In this document: positions 48,711-61,408 of the stretch, in pieces
Numbering within the stretch: the first letter of the stretch is position 1
Layout of the letters: the number at the start of each line of letters is the position of its first letter
Source: Medicago truncatula
Lineage: Eukaryota; Streptophyta; Magnoliopsida; Fabales; Fabaceae
DNA: 64,000 nt
Direction of reading: 5' to 3'
Assembly (NCBI RefSeq): GCF_003473485.1
Contig: NC_053045.1
Coordinates: forward strand, 40,652,494 to 40,716,493
The notes under the pieces: generated by a model
Seen by the model: only the letters and a program-made list of their open reading frames with translations
What the model was told of the DNA's origin: nothing
Databases searched by the model: none
Translations under genes and position numbers: made by a program

Positions 48711-48964
48711 ACTCTAGAGAAATTCAGATGCTTCTACTGCTAATTACAACCTCTGCACCTGTGGGGAAAAAGAAAAAAAAAAATACCACCAAAATAACAG
48801 GAAGATCAGTCACAATTTTCAGAACGTCCCTTCTCATGTTTCTGAACCTTCTACCAGTCCAAAGAGAGATTGGCATGTGAGCTCTTGACAAACACTCAAG
48901 CCATCTTTTGTTCACAAGTAGCAAATGAAGCATTGTCATTGCGAGCAGGAATGTTGAAAAATTG

Positions 48965-49095
48965 ACAGACTCATCTTTAACTTCAGTAGGAAAGGACTTG
49001 TTGCAATCTTTTGAAATTAGCTTTGCAGTATTGGAACCTCTGTCAGCACATAGGAACTTTTTTTTTGGCAGTATCGGTACATCTGTCAGCACATG
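48965..49095 (-). pseudogene. Decayed copy of the DCD protein's C-terminal module after its stop
   Basis: Below the stop of the DCD gene the minus strand again encodes CADRGSNTAKLISKDC and FPTEVKDES. This parallels CADRCINANDKMPKDC and FSVEAKDGS inside the gene. A further ACATGTGCTGACAGATG copy lies at 49076-49092. It is presumably in the 3' UTR and no longer translated. Confidence 0.55.
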
Positions 49096-49163
49096 TGACC
49101 TTATAAAAAAATTGTGCTACTGAGAAGTTGAATGCAGTCATCATGTGCCTAGAGATACCGATT

Positions 49164-52100
49164 CTACATGCAAGCCTCGATGTGACAAGAAGTTTCAATT
49201 GGAGCGTTTTCACTACCAGAGCTCCCTAAATATTCAGATCCATCTTTAGCTTCAACGGAGAAGGAGCCACAATCTTTTGGCATTTTGTCATTGGCATTAA
49301 TACACCTGTCAGCACATATGATCTTGTCTACATTATGTTCTTGACAAATTGCATTCAATGATTCTGTCTCCAAAGATGCTGATTTTATATTATCCATCAT
49401 ACATGAACCTTCCTTGCCGACCCCACTTAGTGGGATAAGGCTTGGTTGTTGTATCATACATGAACCATCCTTGGTATGAGAGCCATCTTCATTGCAAGAA
49501 GCTGAGGACAAAACCTTTTGGTGATTTTTGTTATCCGCACATTCTGATCCATCATTTAGTGCATGAAGAGTGCCAACATTTGCTTTTTCTTGAGAAACTG
49601 CATGCAATGATTCTGTCTTCAGAGATGCTTCTTTCACATTAACCATCATCCGTGACCCTTCCTTGGTATGAGAACTCTCTTCATTCCAAGAAGTTGAGGG
49701 CAAAGCCTTTTGGTGGTTTTTGTTATCCACACATTCTGGTCCATCATTTAATCCAGGAAGGGTGTCAGCAATTGCTTTTTCTTGACAAACTGCATGCAAT
49801 GATTCAATCTTCAGAGATGCTTCTTTTACATTATCCACCATACATGAACCTTCCTTGGTACAAGAACTCTCTTCATTGCAAGAAGCTGAAGACAAAACCT
49901 TTTGGTGATTTTTGTCATCCGCACATTCCGGTCCATCAATTAATGCATGAACAGTGCTAACATTCACTTTTTCTAGACAAATTGTATGCAATGATTCCAT
50001 CTTCAGAGATGCTACTTTTTCTAGACAACTGTCTTCATTGCAAGAAGCTGAGAACAAAACCTTTTGGTCATTTTTGCTATCCACACATTCTGATCCATCA
50101 TTTAATGCAGGAAAGGTGCCAGCGTTTGCTTTTTCTTGACAAAGTGCATGCAATGATTCCGTCTTCAGAGATGCTGCTTTTACATTATCCACCATACATG
50201 AACTTCCCTTGGTATGAGAACTCTCTTCATTGCAAGAAGCCGAGGACAAAAACTTCTGGTGAGGTTTGTTATCCACACATTCTGATCCATCATTTAATTC
50301 AGGAAGGGTGCCAACATTTGCTTTTTCTTGACAAATTGCACGCAACGATTCCTTCTCCAGAGATGCTGCTTCTACATTATCCATCATACATGAACCTTCC
50401 TTGTTATGAAAACTCTCGTCACTGCAAGAAGCTGAGAACAAAACCTTTTGGTGGTTTTTATTATCTGCACATTCTGACCCATCAAATAATGTAGGAAGGG
50501 CGCCAACGTTCGCTTTCTCTCCTCCACTGAAGATAAATTCTGTGGCGTGGCTACTATTCTTAACTTCAGATTGTGTTTGATAATTGATGTTTTGAATTTC
50601 AGCATCTGTTTTAACATCATAATCACACTGGTTCACCAATGTACATCCACTTCCAATAACATCTTTATGATTACGACTTCCATTTGGCAATGATAGTTGT
50701 AAATTTTGAGAACCGCCAAGATTAATGTCTTTGTCTTCATAGGATGCACTCTTGTTGAAATTTGGGCGAATCAACTTTCTTCTCTTTTGCTGCCCAACCA
50801 CCAAATTCTCACTCTTTTTACTCTCATTGGAGCTTCTCTCAATCTCATCACTATGTTTCCTCACCTTGCTTCGACGCTTGAAATCAACAACTTTGGTTGT
50901 TGTATTAGGATTGCCTCCAGTCACAGTTGTGGAATCCGTATTTAGATCATCCAAGGCATTTTCAAAGCAATCTCTCTTCTTCTTCTTCATACTACAGGTT
51001 TGCGTTTTATACCTCAAACTTTCATCCTCGTTGTGTTCCAAGCCATTCTCCGAGCAATCTCTTTTCTTCGTTTTCAGACTAATGATTCGACCTTTATTCC
51101 TCAAACTTTCATCCTCATTGTGTTCCAAGGCATTTTCAGAGCAATCTCTTTTCTCCTTTTTCAAACTACTTATTTGAGTTTTACTCCTCAAACTTTCATC
51201 CTCGTTGTGTTCCAAGGCATTTTCAAAGAGATCTCTCTTCTTCCTCTGACTGGTGACTTGAGTTTTATTCCTCAAGCTTTCATCCTTGTTGTGTTCCAAG
51301 GCATTTTCAAAGCAATCATTCTTCTTGCTCTGACTACTGAGTTGAGTTTTATTCCTCAAACTTTCAGTATTGTTGCGCTGATTGGGTGTTGGTTTTCTTT
51401 TTGTCAACCGGTGGCTTTGACTTCGACGAACCATTTCCATCACTTCATCAACTGAAGTAATGGAACCATATTCCTCCTTCTGTGCATTGTTTCTGTTTTC
51501 CTGTTTGTTAACATCACGTGCATAAGATATACGAGAAAACACACTACTTTTTTTATTTGGATGACCATGATTGCTATTTTGAGAATCACCATGACATCCC
51601 ATATCGTATCCATGATCCAATGAATCGTCATATTGGACTTGAAAATGATCCCAATTTGCTAGAGGAACATCAGAACTTAATGTTCCATTGTTCATTGCTA
51701 GTGTTATATCATGACTCGGATATTCTTGCAATGCCATGGGATGAACATTATAGTCCAAATATGATTTGTAATTATCAAACAGCGAAGAAAACGGCTCATG
51801 TGTCCTGCCACTATTTCCAATATCTGAAGAAGGGATAGGAGCTGACAAAGACTTTAAGGAAAAAATGTTACTGCGAGCCTCATATAAAGCAGATTCTGAC
51901 GCCAACTGGCCAGAGTTTTGTATGCATTCCCTGTTGCTACCATACAATACAGAATTTGGAAAACAATCACCAATATTGTGCCATCTGTATTTGTCTTTGA
52001 GTTCTGTATGCACAAGTTGTGGTTCCCTACTCGTTGAATTCCTTCCACAGTTGGTTGATGGAGAAAGTCTTTCTGTTATTGACTCAGAACCATTATTAAT

Positions 52101-53643
52101 TCCAAAAGATGGTAGCTGCCTGAAGTTTAAGCCAGGAGCATCAGGATCATACAGAATAGAACTTTCAGCTCCTTGTGTTGCACAGGAAGTGCTTAAATGG
52201 AATGGGTGAATCATAGCAGAAGTTGACCTGCGATGATTTTCAACCAAAGAACTTTGCTCTAAATTAGGCCTGTTGTAGAAGACAGGCAGATCGACATTGG
52301 AATCATGTAAACTAGGAGTATCATCCGAAAATATCATCCTCTGACCACTCTTTCTTAGGTCTTCACCCATCAACCTATCACTAATTGATGACCTGCCATC
52401 ACCATGAACTCTAACATCATCAGAAGGAATGTCGACGTATCCACCTACACTGTATGGCCTGAGCATATAATCGTTGTTCTCAAGAGACGTAAACCTGCTG
52501 TCATCTTTTCTTGCCAAATAATCACCAACATACCCATTTGCAGTATCCAGAGAGAGTTTGGCAGCATAGTTATCTAAATAATCTGCATTGTTGTGTGCAG
52601 CAAGCCTGCTTTCATCTTTTAATGGCAAATAATCACCAACATATCCACTTGTATAATCCACTCCAAGCTCAGAAGACCTTCTTTGTTTGCTTACTAAAAT
52701 ATCATCTGCACTGAATCCATTGTACCGTGCAGAATAATCTCCTTGGTAATTATGCATTAAGACAGGTGAACTTTTATCACCCAAAACTCTGTCATTTTGA
52801 ACATTTTCATCAAGCATTCCATGACCAAAAGATCTTCCAGCTTCGCCTACTGAGTACGGCTCTAATGGAACACCTTCATCAAGCATTCCATGACCAAAAG
52901 ATCTTCCAACTTCGCCAACTGAGTACTGCTCTGATGTCATATCATCTGCTCTAGACATACGTCTCCTAGGAACCTCCGGTTCTAACTTGTTCATGTCGAA
53001 CAAATGTAGAAGTTTATTGACCTGCAAAAAACAGTTCAAAAAATAAATAAAAATACTGATTTATAACCTTTTGAAAATCTTTCAGATTTCATCGAAAACC
53101 AATCATGCACAAGCGCATACCTGATCTCCAGATAGCCCAAAGTTAAACTTGTTAGCTGCAAAGTAATTCTCTCTTATTGCATCTCGAAATATCTTTTCAG
53201 GAAGGGGCTTACATTTCCAAATCTCAGTGAACTTAACCTAAAGCAGAAGATCAATCGTATAAGCTAAAGTAAACAAAAAGGATTCTTGCACTCAGAATCA
53301 AAAGAATGTCGTTCATTAACTAAATTATAGAATGAAGTAACTGGGTTCTTCTCACCTGAGCCGGATATTGTATCCCTAGCGAAGTAAATGCCTTAGGATC
53401 GATATTGCTACCTCCCTTAGAAGTAGCCTTGAAAACACCATGAAGTAGTTTCTTCTCATAATCAAATAAAAACAAAGCCATATCGGGCTTAATCTTCTCT
53501 ACGAATGGGATATAAGAAGACGGGAGCCCAAACAATCCCTTCTTGAAACATTCTCTTCTCGATTCACTGTTTGCAATAAAGATTGCACCGAAAACCGGAT
53601 CTTTTCCGCGAGCATTGTTGTTGTGGTTATCATTGACCCTCAT
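49164..53643 (-). CDS. DCD (development and cell death) domain protein with long repeat-rich tail
   Basis: Three coding exons on the minus strand: 53356-53643, 53121-53237, 49164-53021; 1420 aa. The N-terminal DCD domain spans about residues 15-145: GAIFIANSESRRECFKKGLF, FLFDYEKKLLHGVFKA, GIQYPAQVKFTEIWKCKPLPE, FRDAIRENYF, KFNFGLSGDQVNKLLHLF. DCD proteins are plant-specific and linked to stress and cell-death responses. The remaining 1275 residues are one huge exon, hydrophilic, with three repeat zones: two 24-residue units (YSVGE.GRSFGHGMLDE), five units of about 29 (ESLRNKTQ..KKRDCFENALEHNED) and six units of about 64 (EKANVGTLPALNDGSECVDNK..). Basic patches (KRKPTPNQR, KKKKRD, RRSKVRKH) suggest nuclear location. 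A 5' UTR exon likely ends at about 54271 (CCACAG|GTGCGT). Confidence 0.9.
49345..50520 (-). repeat. Six coding tandem repeats of about 192 bp
   Basis: Each unit encodes an Ala-Asn/Val-rich start (EKANVGTL), a DGSEC.DNKNHQK core, SASCNEES.., SCM.DNVK and SLKTESLHA.CQ. Copies 1, 2, 4 and 5 are close to full length, copy 3 lacks about 10 residues and copy 6 has a 19-residue insert (about QQPSLIPLSGVGKEGSCMM). Unequal crossing over within the exon is the likely origin. Confidence 0.9.
50955..51378 (-). repeat. Five coding tandem repeats of about 87 bp
   Basis: Units read ESLRNKTQ, then a Ser/Lys/Arg-rich stretch, then DCFENALEHNED. They add five basic patches followed by acidic stretches to the DCD protein. 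Confidence 0.9.
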
Positions 53644-53649
53644 TGTTAC

Positions 53650-54686
53650 GGTAAACCTAAAGATTCTATACTAATACTATGCTGTCAAATTAAGAAGATA
53701 AAAAAACATGCATTTGCATACTTACCATCATATACCCCAAATGTTCTTCACGTTTGACCTATTAATCAGTAATTAATCAATTTTCAACTATTAATCATGA
53801 TTGTTTGAAAATTTCATATTTATAAAAGTACTAAAAAACATAAACAAAACAAATAAATATAATTTTTTTCAATAAAAACAATAGACCTAGTTGAAACAAA
53901 TTTGACCTAAAACACGATTTGGATTATGACGTTTGTTTGTTGTTTGTGAGCGAAAAACAAAAACTGTAAATATTCAAAACACCGGTTGCCAAAAAAAAAA
54001 AAAAAAACTACTCCAGCAGAGAATGATCAGAACAAAAATAATAACCTAAACAATCGAGAAATTAATAAGAAAAGGTAAAAGAGCATTGCGCGATGATGAA
54101 AGTGTAAAGCTGCATAATCGGAACGGTGCAACGGAGAGATATTTATTTATATATAAAAAATAAAAACGAATAATATAATAATAATAATAATATAATAAGG
54201 AAGAGAATGCGAAAAGTATGAAAATAACGAAGCGATGGTGAAAAGGAAGAAGAGAGAGAAGGCACGCACCTGTGGAAGAGAGGAGGAGGTTTTAGGTTTG
54301 ATGAGCGGGAAGGGAAGGGAGAGAAGAGACGGGTTCGGTGGCAGCGCAATAGGAATGAATGAATGAATGAATGGGTTTTTTATGTGGTAAGTTACATATA
54401 TAGCCCATTTTGTGTTTTTTTATGTGTGTTAAAAAAGTTAAATATTATTTATGTTATTAAAAAAGAGATCAGATAAAAGATACTAATATGAATTTCCAAA
54501 ATTAAAATTTTTGGTCAAAACTTATTAGAAAAAGAAAGAAAAATTTGGTCAAACATATAATTTTTCTTGTCTTGTTTTATAAGTCAAATAAATATTTAAT
54601 ATAATTGAATAATTTGTACGCATTGATAATATCAATATTTTTTCATGTTTACACTTAAAAATTATATATGTTATTAGTAAAAAAAA
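53650..54686. other. 5' side of the DCD gene
   Basis: Contains the presumed 5' UTR intron (ending 'tctttag' near 53667) and UTR exon (about 54271-54360). Above it is a GAATGAATGAATG run at about 54353-54371, then AT-rich DNA without genes. Confidence 0.4.
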
Positions 54687-55041
54687 GGCCAAATATCTTC
54701 CCAGGTCCTTTAAATTTCATGTTTGTTTAAGATAGATTCTTTAAGTTTCTAAGGTTTCAGATAGGTCATTTAAGTTTGAAGTTTGTTTCGGATAGGTCTT
54801 TTAAGTCTCTAAGTTTCAGATAGATCCTTTAAGTTTCGAGTTTGTTTCAGATAGGTCCTTTCTATCAACCTCCGTTAAGCCAAAGTTGATTTTATAGAAA
54901 TGATTTATCTGAAACCTTAGAAACTTAAAGGACCTATCTGAAACAAACTTTAAACTTAAAGGAGCTATCTAAAACCTTAGAAACTTAAAAGACCTATCTG
55001 AAACAAACATAAAACTTAAAGGACCATGGAAGTATTTGGCC
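54687..55041. mobile_element. Mutator-type MITE, 355 bp
   Basis: Starts and ends with GGCCAAATA(T/C)(C) in inverted orientation and consists almost wholly of inverted 'cctatctgaaac'/'gtttcagatagg' and 'aacttaaagga' units. Flanks TAAAAAAAA and TAAAAACTA agree at 7 of 9 bases. Same terminal family as 5565-6119. Confidence 0.75.
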
Positions 55042-55168
55042 TAAAAACTATCTATAGCCAGCTTAAGGTTTAGTTGATGTTGAAATAATTGAATGAAGAA
55101 TAAGTCGAATTAGAGATAGATATTGAATATACAAGTTATTTGAATCTTTTTTGTCTCATGAAGCTCGT

Positions 55169-55188
55169 GGGGGGGGGGGGGGGGGGGG
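55169..55188 (+). repeat. Uninterrupted run of 20 G
   Basis: A homopolymer (G)20 lies exactly between AT-rich single-copy-like DNA and the start of copia coding sequence. Long G runs are rare in plant DNA. Confidence 0.95.
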
Positions 55189-56432
55189 TCGTAGCGAGTG
55201 ATATGCATCTAAAAGCTGCAAAGAAAGTGGTGAGGTACCTTAAAGGAATCAAAACATGCTTATGTATAGGCGAACTGAAGATTTAAAGTTCAAAGGTTAC
55301 TCTGATTCAGACTTTGCTGGTTGCGTTGATTCAAGAAAATCAACATCCGGTTACATTTTCATGTTAGCCGGCGGGGCTGTTTCTTGGAAAAGCGCAAAGC
55401 AAACCTTGATCGCCACTTCCACAATGGAAGCTGAGTTTGTATCTTGTTTTGAGGCTACATCACATAGTGTATGGATGAAGAGTTTCATTTGTGGGTTGAA
55501 AATTGTGGATTCAATTTCTAGACCACTAAAGATGTATTGTGACAATTCAGCTGCTGTTTTTATGGCTAAGAATAATAAAAATGGAAGTCGAAGTAAGCAT
55601 ATCGACATTAAGTACTTAGCCATAAGAAAACGCGTTAAAGATCAAACAATTGTTATTAAGCATATTAGCACTGAATTGATAATTGCTGATCCGTTGACTA
55701 AAGGCATGCCACCGTCAAAATTTAAGGATCATGTAGAAAGTATGGGACTTGGTTCCCATATATGATTTTCGTTGTAAGAACGATTTTAGTTTTTTGAAAC
55801 TCTGTATGATATTTTCTCATATTTGATCTCTAAAGTGTATACATTTGATTTTGAGAAATATCAATTAAGTTTGGAACCAGAATAAACATAAATGATATGA
55901 GTTTATTCATTAAGTTATATGATTTGGTTAGAGACATAATACATTGTGATACATAGAAGATAATACTCAATTAAAGAGGACCTGTCGCTATGATCCGTGT
56001 GTTTTGCTTCTTATTATTGTAAGTGAAAGAATATGTCGACCAAGTGGGAGAATGTTGGATTTTTCCCTAATTAAGTTATTTATTTTTTAATTAAATAAAT
56101 AAGTGGTAATTACCCACTTGGTGCACATAGTGGTAATTATCCATTAATTAGAAAATGGTCTTTATTCTTTCCCTTAAATTTAGTAATAGCCCATTATGAG
56201 TGAGTGGAGGAGCAGTTTTGTTTTGCACGTTCAGTAACTTCTTGATGGCAGAAGTTATATAAAGGATTGCAGTTCATTTGTTTTGGTTCTCTAAGCCTAA
56301 CATCTCTATTCAGAAGACTTACACCATCAAAGTGAGATTGTAAAAGGTTTAGAAGAGCCTCAACTTCTTCAAGCAGGAGCAATGACTGAAGGTATGCCTT
56401 AATCCTTTAATTTAAGTTTCCGCTGTTTAAAC
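55189..56432 (+). mobile_element. 3' end of a Ty1/copia LTR retrotransposon
   Basis: The segment contains the RNase H part of pol (separate entry), a polypurine tract AAGTGGGAGAA at 56042-56052, and a 3' LTR that starts TGTTGGATTTTTCCC at 56053 and plausibly ends near 56432 (TTTAAACA). The 5' LTR, gag, protease, integrase and most of the reverse transcriptase are missing. The left border is the G run at 55169-55188. Confidence 0.85.
55200..55765 (+). pseudogene. Copia pol fragment, RNase H domain
   Basis: MHLKAAKKVVRYLKGIKT opens in one frame and, after a frameshift near 55255, continues MYRRTEDLKFKGYSDSDFAG. Then follow VDSRKSTSGYIFMLAGGAVSW, TMEAEFVSCFEATSHSVW, CDNSAAVFMAKN, SKHIDIKYLAIR and the terminal ADPLTKGMPPSKFKDHVESMG. 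These are standard copia RNase H blocks. Stop at 55763-55765. Only the last part of the polyprotein survives, so it is non-functional for transposition. Confidence 0.9.
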
Positions 56433-57310
56433 AGTTATTTCTTTGTTCTTTATGAAATAACTTACGAAACATGCACACTACCTTCAAATTTAGCTGAATA
56501 GCAGCATCAAGGCTAGACTTTGTATACCACATTCGTTGACAATGGGATTTTGTAAGTCACTTTGTCAATAAAATACATAAAATCTCAATTAGACAAACTA
56601 AATCAAACAATCAATTTACTCGCAAAATTTACTATCATTTATCTTTCAAAACTTTAACGAATGAGTAAAATATTAATCCAACAAACTAACTACTGATATT
56701 TGTTATATAAAAAAAAAACATTTGTTATTAAAAAAATATATCTTTATATAAAATTTATCATTCACCTTTAAGCATGTCATCCTTCAATGTTAAGCATGCC
56801 CTCTACCGACACAGGTTTAAGAGTCGTTTAACTAAATTATGATACCAAGACCATGAGTCTTCCACATTAACCTGGAATGAAACGTTAGCCACCAAAATAG
56901 TCTTCTTCTCCACATCCCCCCACTACCCCCAGTCCCCCACTACCCCCTACAATGTTAAGCATGTCCTCCACCGACACATAAGTTTTTTAATCAATTAAGA
57001 CATTCTTTTTACATAAATTCTACTATAAATCATCAACAAAATCAATAATTTCCTTATCAATGATGGTTGCAGCGTACAAGGCTTTGGAATATAACGAAAA
57101 ATCTTGAGAGCGAGAACAAGATGTGGCTACTCTTGCAAAACAAAAAGTTGGTGAAATGATCTAGTAAAACATGTCAGTGTGTCCAACTACGTGGATTGCA
57201 AATCAGTTATTTCTTCCAACTTCTAAGGCATGAAAACTTAAGGCCATGTACATTTTGTAGGCCCCAAAGGTCAAAGGAGGCTGTTAATTAATGTGATCCT
57301 CATTCACAAC
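56433..57310. other. Intergenic
   Basis: AT-rich apart from a C-rich patch at about 56918-56950 (CCCCCCACTACCCCC). A short direct repeat AATGTTAAGCATG..CTC..CCGACACA occurs at about 56788 and 56951. No gene. The end belongs to the 3' side of the pseudouridine kinase gene. Confidence 0.45.
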
Positions 57311-60300
57311 CTACATCATTGATTGTTGAAGGAGCACTTTGGCATGACAAAATACAGACCTGGCATCATCTGCACAAAATAGACACAAGAACAGAATATC
57401 ACACTACTCTCATAAGTATTCGTCAATAATTAAAACTTGCGAAAATCTTTAAATTTGTAATGAAAATATTCACTATGAATTAATTAATACTATATTTGTT
57501 TATATAAAAAAAATCTATAAATGTAAAAGTCAAGCCACTGGCTAGTAGATAGTACATTTTTCTCTAAATATAATTTGCATTTAGAAAGGAAAAAAACTTT
57601 GTCCCTAAGCATGCACATTATCTGAAGAAAAAAAATTGTATTAAGTTGAGTTTGAGCTGAAAAAATTTCATCACAGGCTTGAATTGAGCTTCGATGAACC
57701 AAATCTTATCAAGTTAAACCAATTTCTACTTCGCTCGATTCATGTCTAGATCTAATGTGAAGCCTTTTCCATCAAGTGCTTTTATAGCAAATTTCAAACC
57801 CCTAACATGAGGGGAAGCCCCAGTTATGCATTGTGGCTTACTCTCTATACTACCCCTTTTCCATAATAATTGCCACATTTGTGAAAAAAATTGTTCCAAA
57901 CAGAGTGTTAGTTTCACTTTACAACGTAGTTTCGCATTGTGGTTAATTAATATTATGTGCATTGTTTCTAAGTTATCAAGCTTATGATTTCCAATTAAAT
58001 ACTTATCAAGCTTCATATGAATTTTGCGTATGTCAAACACTGGTTCAACTCTACATGCCTTATGCATATGATATGAATATGGCTATTAATAGACATGCAA
58101 CAATGAAGCAATTAGACATGCATATAATATGAATATGGCTATAACTTGTGAAGCACTGAGACAAAGACAGACACAACACATAGTACTGACACGTAGACAC
58201 TTGTAATAGTTTAAGAAAATGAAAGTGATTGAATGTAACCACACATGTCAGTATCATGTTGGCACTCGATATCGGACACTGACACATGTAAGACACGGGC
58301 ACACCTTCGATCTAAAGTGTTGGTGCTATGTAGGCAATAATTAAATGCATTAATAAAACCTTACCTGCAATGGAAGCTAAACTGAAAGCAGAAGGAACAT
58401 TTGTTTCCACCTCAACAGCAGCTTTAGCCACTGCAATGCCAACGGACACACTTTGCATAATATCTAATCCTGCACAAATCGATGTGAGTGTTCCACCAAC
58501 TAAGCAATCACCTGCCCCAGTAAGCCTCACAACTGAAGCAGGGAGTGACGGCAAATGCACAGCAAAGAGACGATTACTTATATCAAGTTCTGAAAAACCA
58601 GAATAACAATTAGGTGGACAATTTTGCATAACAGACTTGTATAGTTGTCCACCAAAACCAGTCCGGTTTGTTTTCGCTACAGGAAATTTATAGCAACTTG
58701 GCCCTCCTTTGCTGCATAAAAACACTCCATTTGAGCCTAAGGTCACTAGGACCACTTTAATGCCTTTTCCTAATAAAACCAACACAGCTGGTTTCAGTAT
58801 TTGAAACAAAGATCCTGGTGATAGGTTATCTTTTTTATGGTCTTCTTTAAGTGGGCGGAACTCATTACTGCCAGATAATGCATTTGCCATTGCAATAAGT
58901 TCATCTTCATTTGGAGAAGCAAAAGTTACCTAAACAAAGTATGCATACATGTCATAGAAAACAACTTTGATACAACATATGAATTTTATAAGCAAGAACA
59001 ACATTTAAACAAGTGTGATGTGTACAGTGTAATACATCTAAAGTGATAGATATTGATGACATCATTAAAAAATAATGAATATCAGGAATTCAAGACTACA
59101 CTGGGAAAGTTTATGACACCACAACAACTGTTTACAAGTATTTCAGACTACTACCTCTGCCCCTTATTATAATTCATTTTGCAATTTTACAATATATTAA
59201 GAAAAACAGTATGTGGTTAATCTAATGTATCTATTTTGTATATAGATGTTACTAAAAATACACTCTTTTGTATATAGATTTGTTCAACTCCAATCTCATC
59301 TCCCAAAACATATAGTAGTATTAATTATGAGCATATTTGTAAAAAATAATAAATGTAAAAAACAAAGGAGGCTGTGGATCTTCTACAAAGAGTTCCAACG
59401 GTCATGCATAGCAATGGTGTGTCTCCCAGTTCTACGGATGTAGTTTTTAAGAGGATTGGTGAGAGAGAGAGAGAGAGAGAGAGTCGTATTCCTAAATTCC
59501 TAAATTCTCATGAACACCTTTGACCAAACCATGAGATATATCTAAGAAAGAATATCATGTTTGTATATATCTAAGAAAGAATATCATGTTTGTATGAAGC
59601 ATGACACTCACATACTTGGCAACAGATCTGATTCTTTGGGATTTAGTAACCGACACCGGCTCAAACCAGACAGGGCACCCTGTGTCAGCCGCCACTGAAA
59701 ACAAAGACATTTATGCAACCAAATGAAATAGTATTGGTAGTTAGTTTATACTAACTTTATAGTGCAGTAGAGACAGAGGATGAGGGAAATAAAAGAGTAA
59801 ATGCAATTTACTTTTACAAGAAGCTTCAAGGGAAGGACCACTCAGATTTGCATCGACCATCAACACTGGAGCATAAAGTAAAGTGCTCTTGAAGCATAAA
59901 ATCCAGTCAGGTGTCAAATATTTTTCCTGTAACAATATGATAGAATAAGATTTTTATTTTTTTTATGTAGTTCAGTCTTTTATAATAGCTATGATCGTAC
60001 ACATATGTAAGTTGTGAATCATATCTTTTAGCTTGTTTAAATTTGGAGATCACTTGATAGTAATGCTTGAATGATTAACTTACAAGAGCTTCCACGCTTG
60101 CAACACCAGCAGCTACCTCGCCATTAACATCAAATATATTGCATACGACTGGAGTCTCAATATCTTTATTCTTCAAAATACCTATATCAAATTCCATAAT
60201 CTACAACGAGTCATTATCTTGTATAGTTAAAACTTATCCAAAATCTATACAAAGATGAGCTGCAAAAAAATAAGAGCTTACCTTCTGTTGATAGGCCAGC

Positions 60301-61278
60301 GGTTTTCCAATGTTCCAACAGTAGATTTCCTACAGTGAAAAAAAGTAGAGAGAAAATTAGTGCAGAATTTCTAAGTTGCTTCCCAATATTTATCTGTCAC
60401 ATGTCTTTCTGATCAAATTGTCTTCTGATAAGTGATAACTCATATCTTGGTAAGTGGGAGTTTTTACATACTTCTAATCAGATTAATGAGATCACATGAG
60501 AAAAAAGGTACTTCTAGAATGTTACTGCACACTTTCCTTTCATTTTCTGTTTGAAGAAAAACAGTACTAATTTTGTGCTTCAGTCTCTAAGTAATAAGTA
60601 GGACGAAAACAAAAATCAAAATTTAGATAAATGAATCAGATCAGAAATGGTCCCAGTAAGAATGACCAAAAACTTTATTGAGCTAACTGAAGATGCCATG
60701 ATAGATGCTAAGATGGTTAGAAGTATTAAGAATGTTACCCACCAGCCATGTCAAACCCAAGCGCACTGATCATGTATGGCTTTGCTCCTAGCTTTGACAT
60801 GCATTCTGCTACATTCCTTGCAACACCACCTTGCACATAATAAACCTGACAATTCTCCAGATTAAGATAGGCAGCAACAAAAGAAAGTAGAAGAAATAAC
60901 AACAGTGACTGTTAAAAAGATTGTGTTGGCAACATATTTCATTTAACATTGAGAACCGAGAAGCTAATCCCCGTCATCCTAACAAAACAGGGAGTACTTA
61001 GTTACTAGTACTAACTATTGAATCATGGTTTTGTTAGCACAGACACTTCATATTGAAGGTGTGTCCGACACAACACTGACACTTAGTTATTGTATATGAT
61101 CGCTTCTATTTTCTGAAATTATTACAGGTGTTTAGTATCTAACTAACTAACTAACCTTGCCGGGGGTAGTAGTTCCGGGATTTGCACGGATTGAAGGTGT
61201 GGCATGAATATCCAACACCATACCCCCAATTATCACAGCCTCTGCATCCTCATGATCCAATTGCCTACCACTTAGCAT
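57311..61278 (-). CDS. PUKI: Pseudouridine kinase (PfkB family)
   Basis: Eight exons on the minus strand: 61156-61278, 60743-60845, 60282-60329, 60084-60181, 59812-59926, 59612-59694, 58365-58929, 57311-57369; 397 aa with phases that agree. The enzyme phosphorylates pseudouridine for its breakdown to uracil; the Arabidopsis orthologue works with a pseudouridine-monophosphate glycosidase in peroxisomes. Signatures: IIGGMVLDIHATPSI at the N-terminus, QGGVARNVAECMSKLGAKP (substrate loop), VVLVTLGSNGVFLCSKGG, and the PfkB second signature RLTGAGDCLVGGTL with catalytic Asp331. The last exon is only 59 bases, after a 995-base intron that holds no gene. The C-terminus (QQSMM) shows no SKL-type peroxisomal signal. 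The start Met just after an acceptor (TAAG|GTCATG) is the best choice; an upstream non-coding exon near 61440 is likely. Confidence 0.92.
59459..59484. repeat. (GA)n microsatellite
   Basis: About 12 GA units inside intron 6 of the pseudouridine kinase gene. Confidence 0.9.
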
Positions 61279-61371
61279 GACCTTACAACCAAATAACAAA
61301 CAATTATCAATCAAATTTATTGTTACAAACTCACACAAAATGGTCAACATCAAATTGCAGAGATGAAACCC

Positions 61372-61408
<37 letters not shown>

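Noticed and set aside
49442..52954. Many plus-strand frames opposite the DCD gene
   Set aside because: Shadows of a long repetitive exon; the repeated plus-strand phrases merely mirror the tandem units.
54143..54349. Minus-strand Ser/Pro-rich frame upstream of the DCD gene
   Set aside because: Lies across the presumed 5' UTR exon and its donor; ends in AT-rich hydrophobic nonsense.
57726..58302. Minus-strand frames between the last two kinase exons
   Set aside because: They lie in a 995-base intron whose flanking exons join in phase; no recognisable product.
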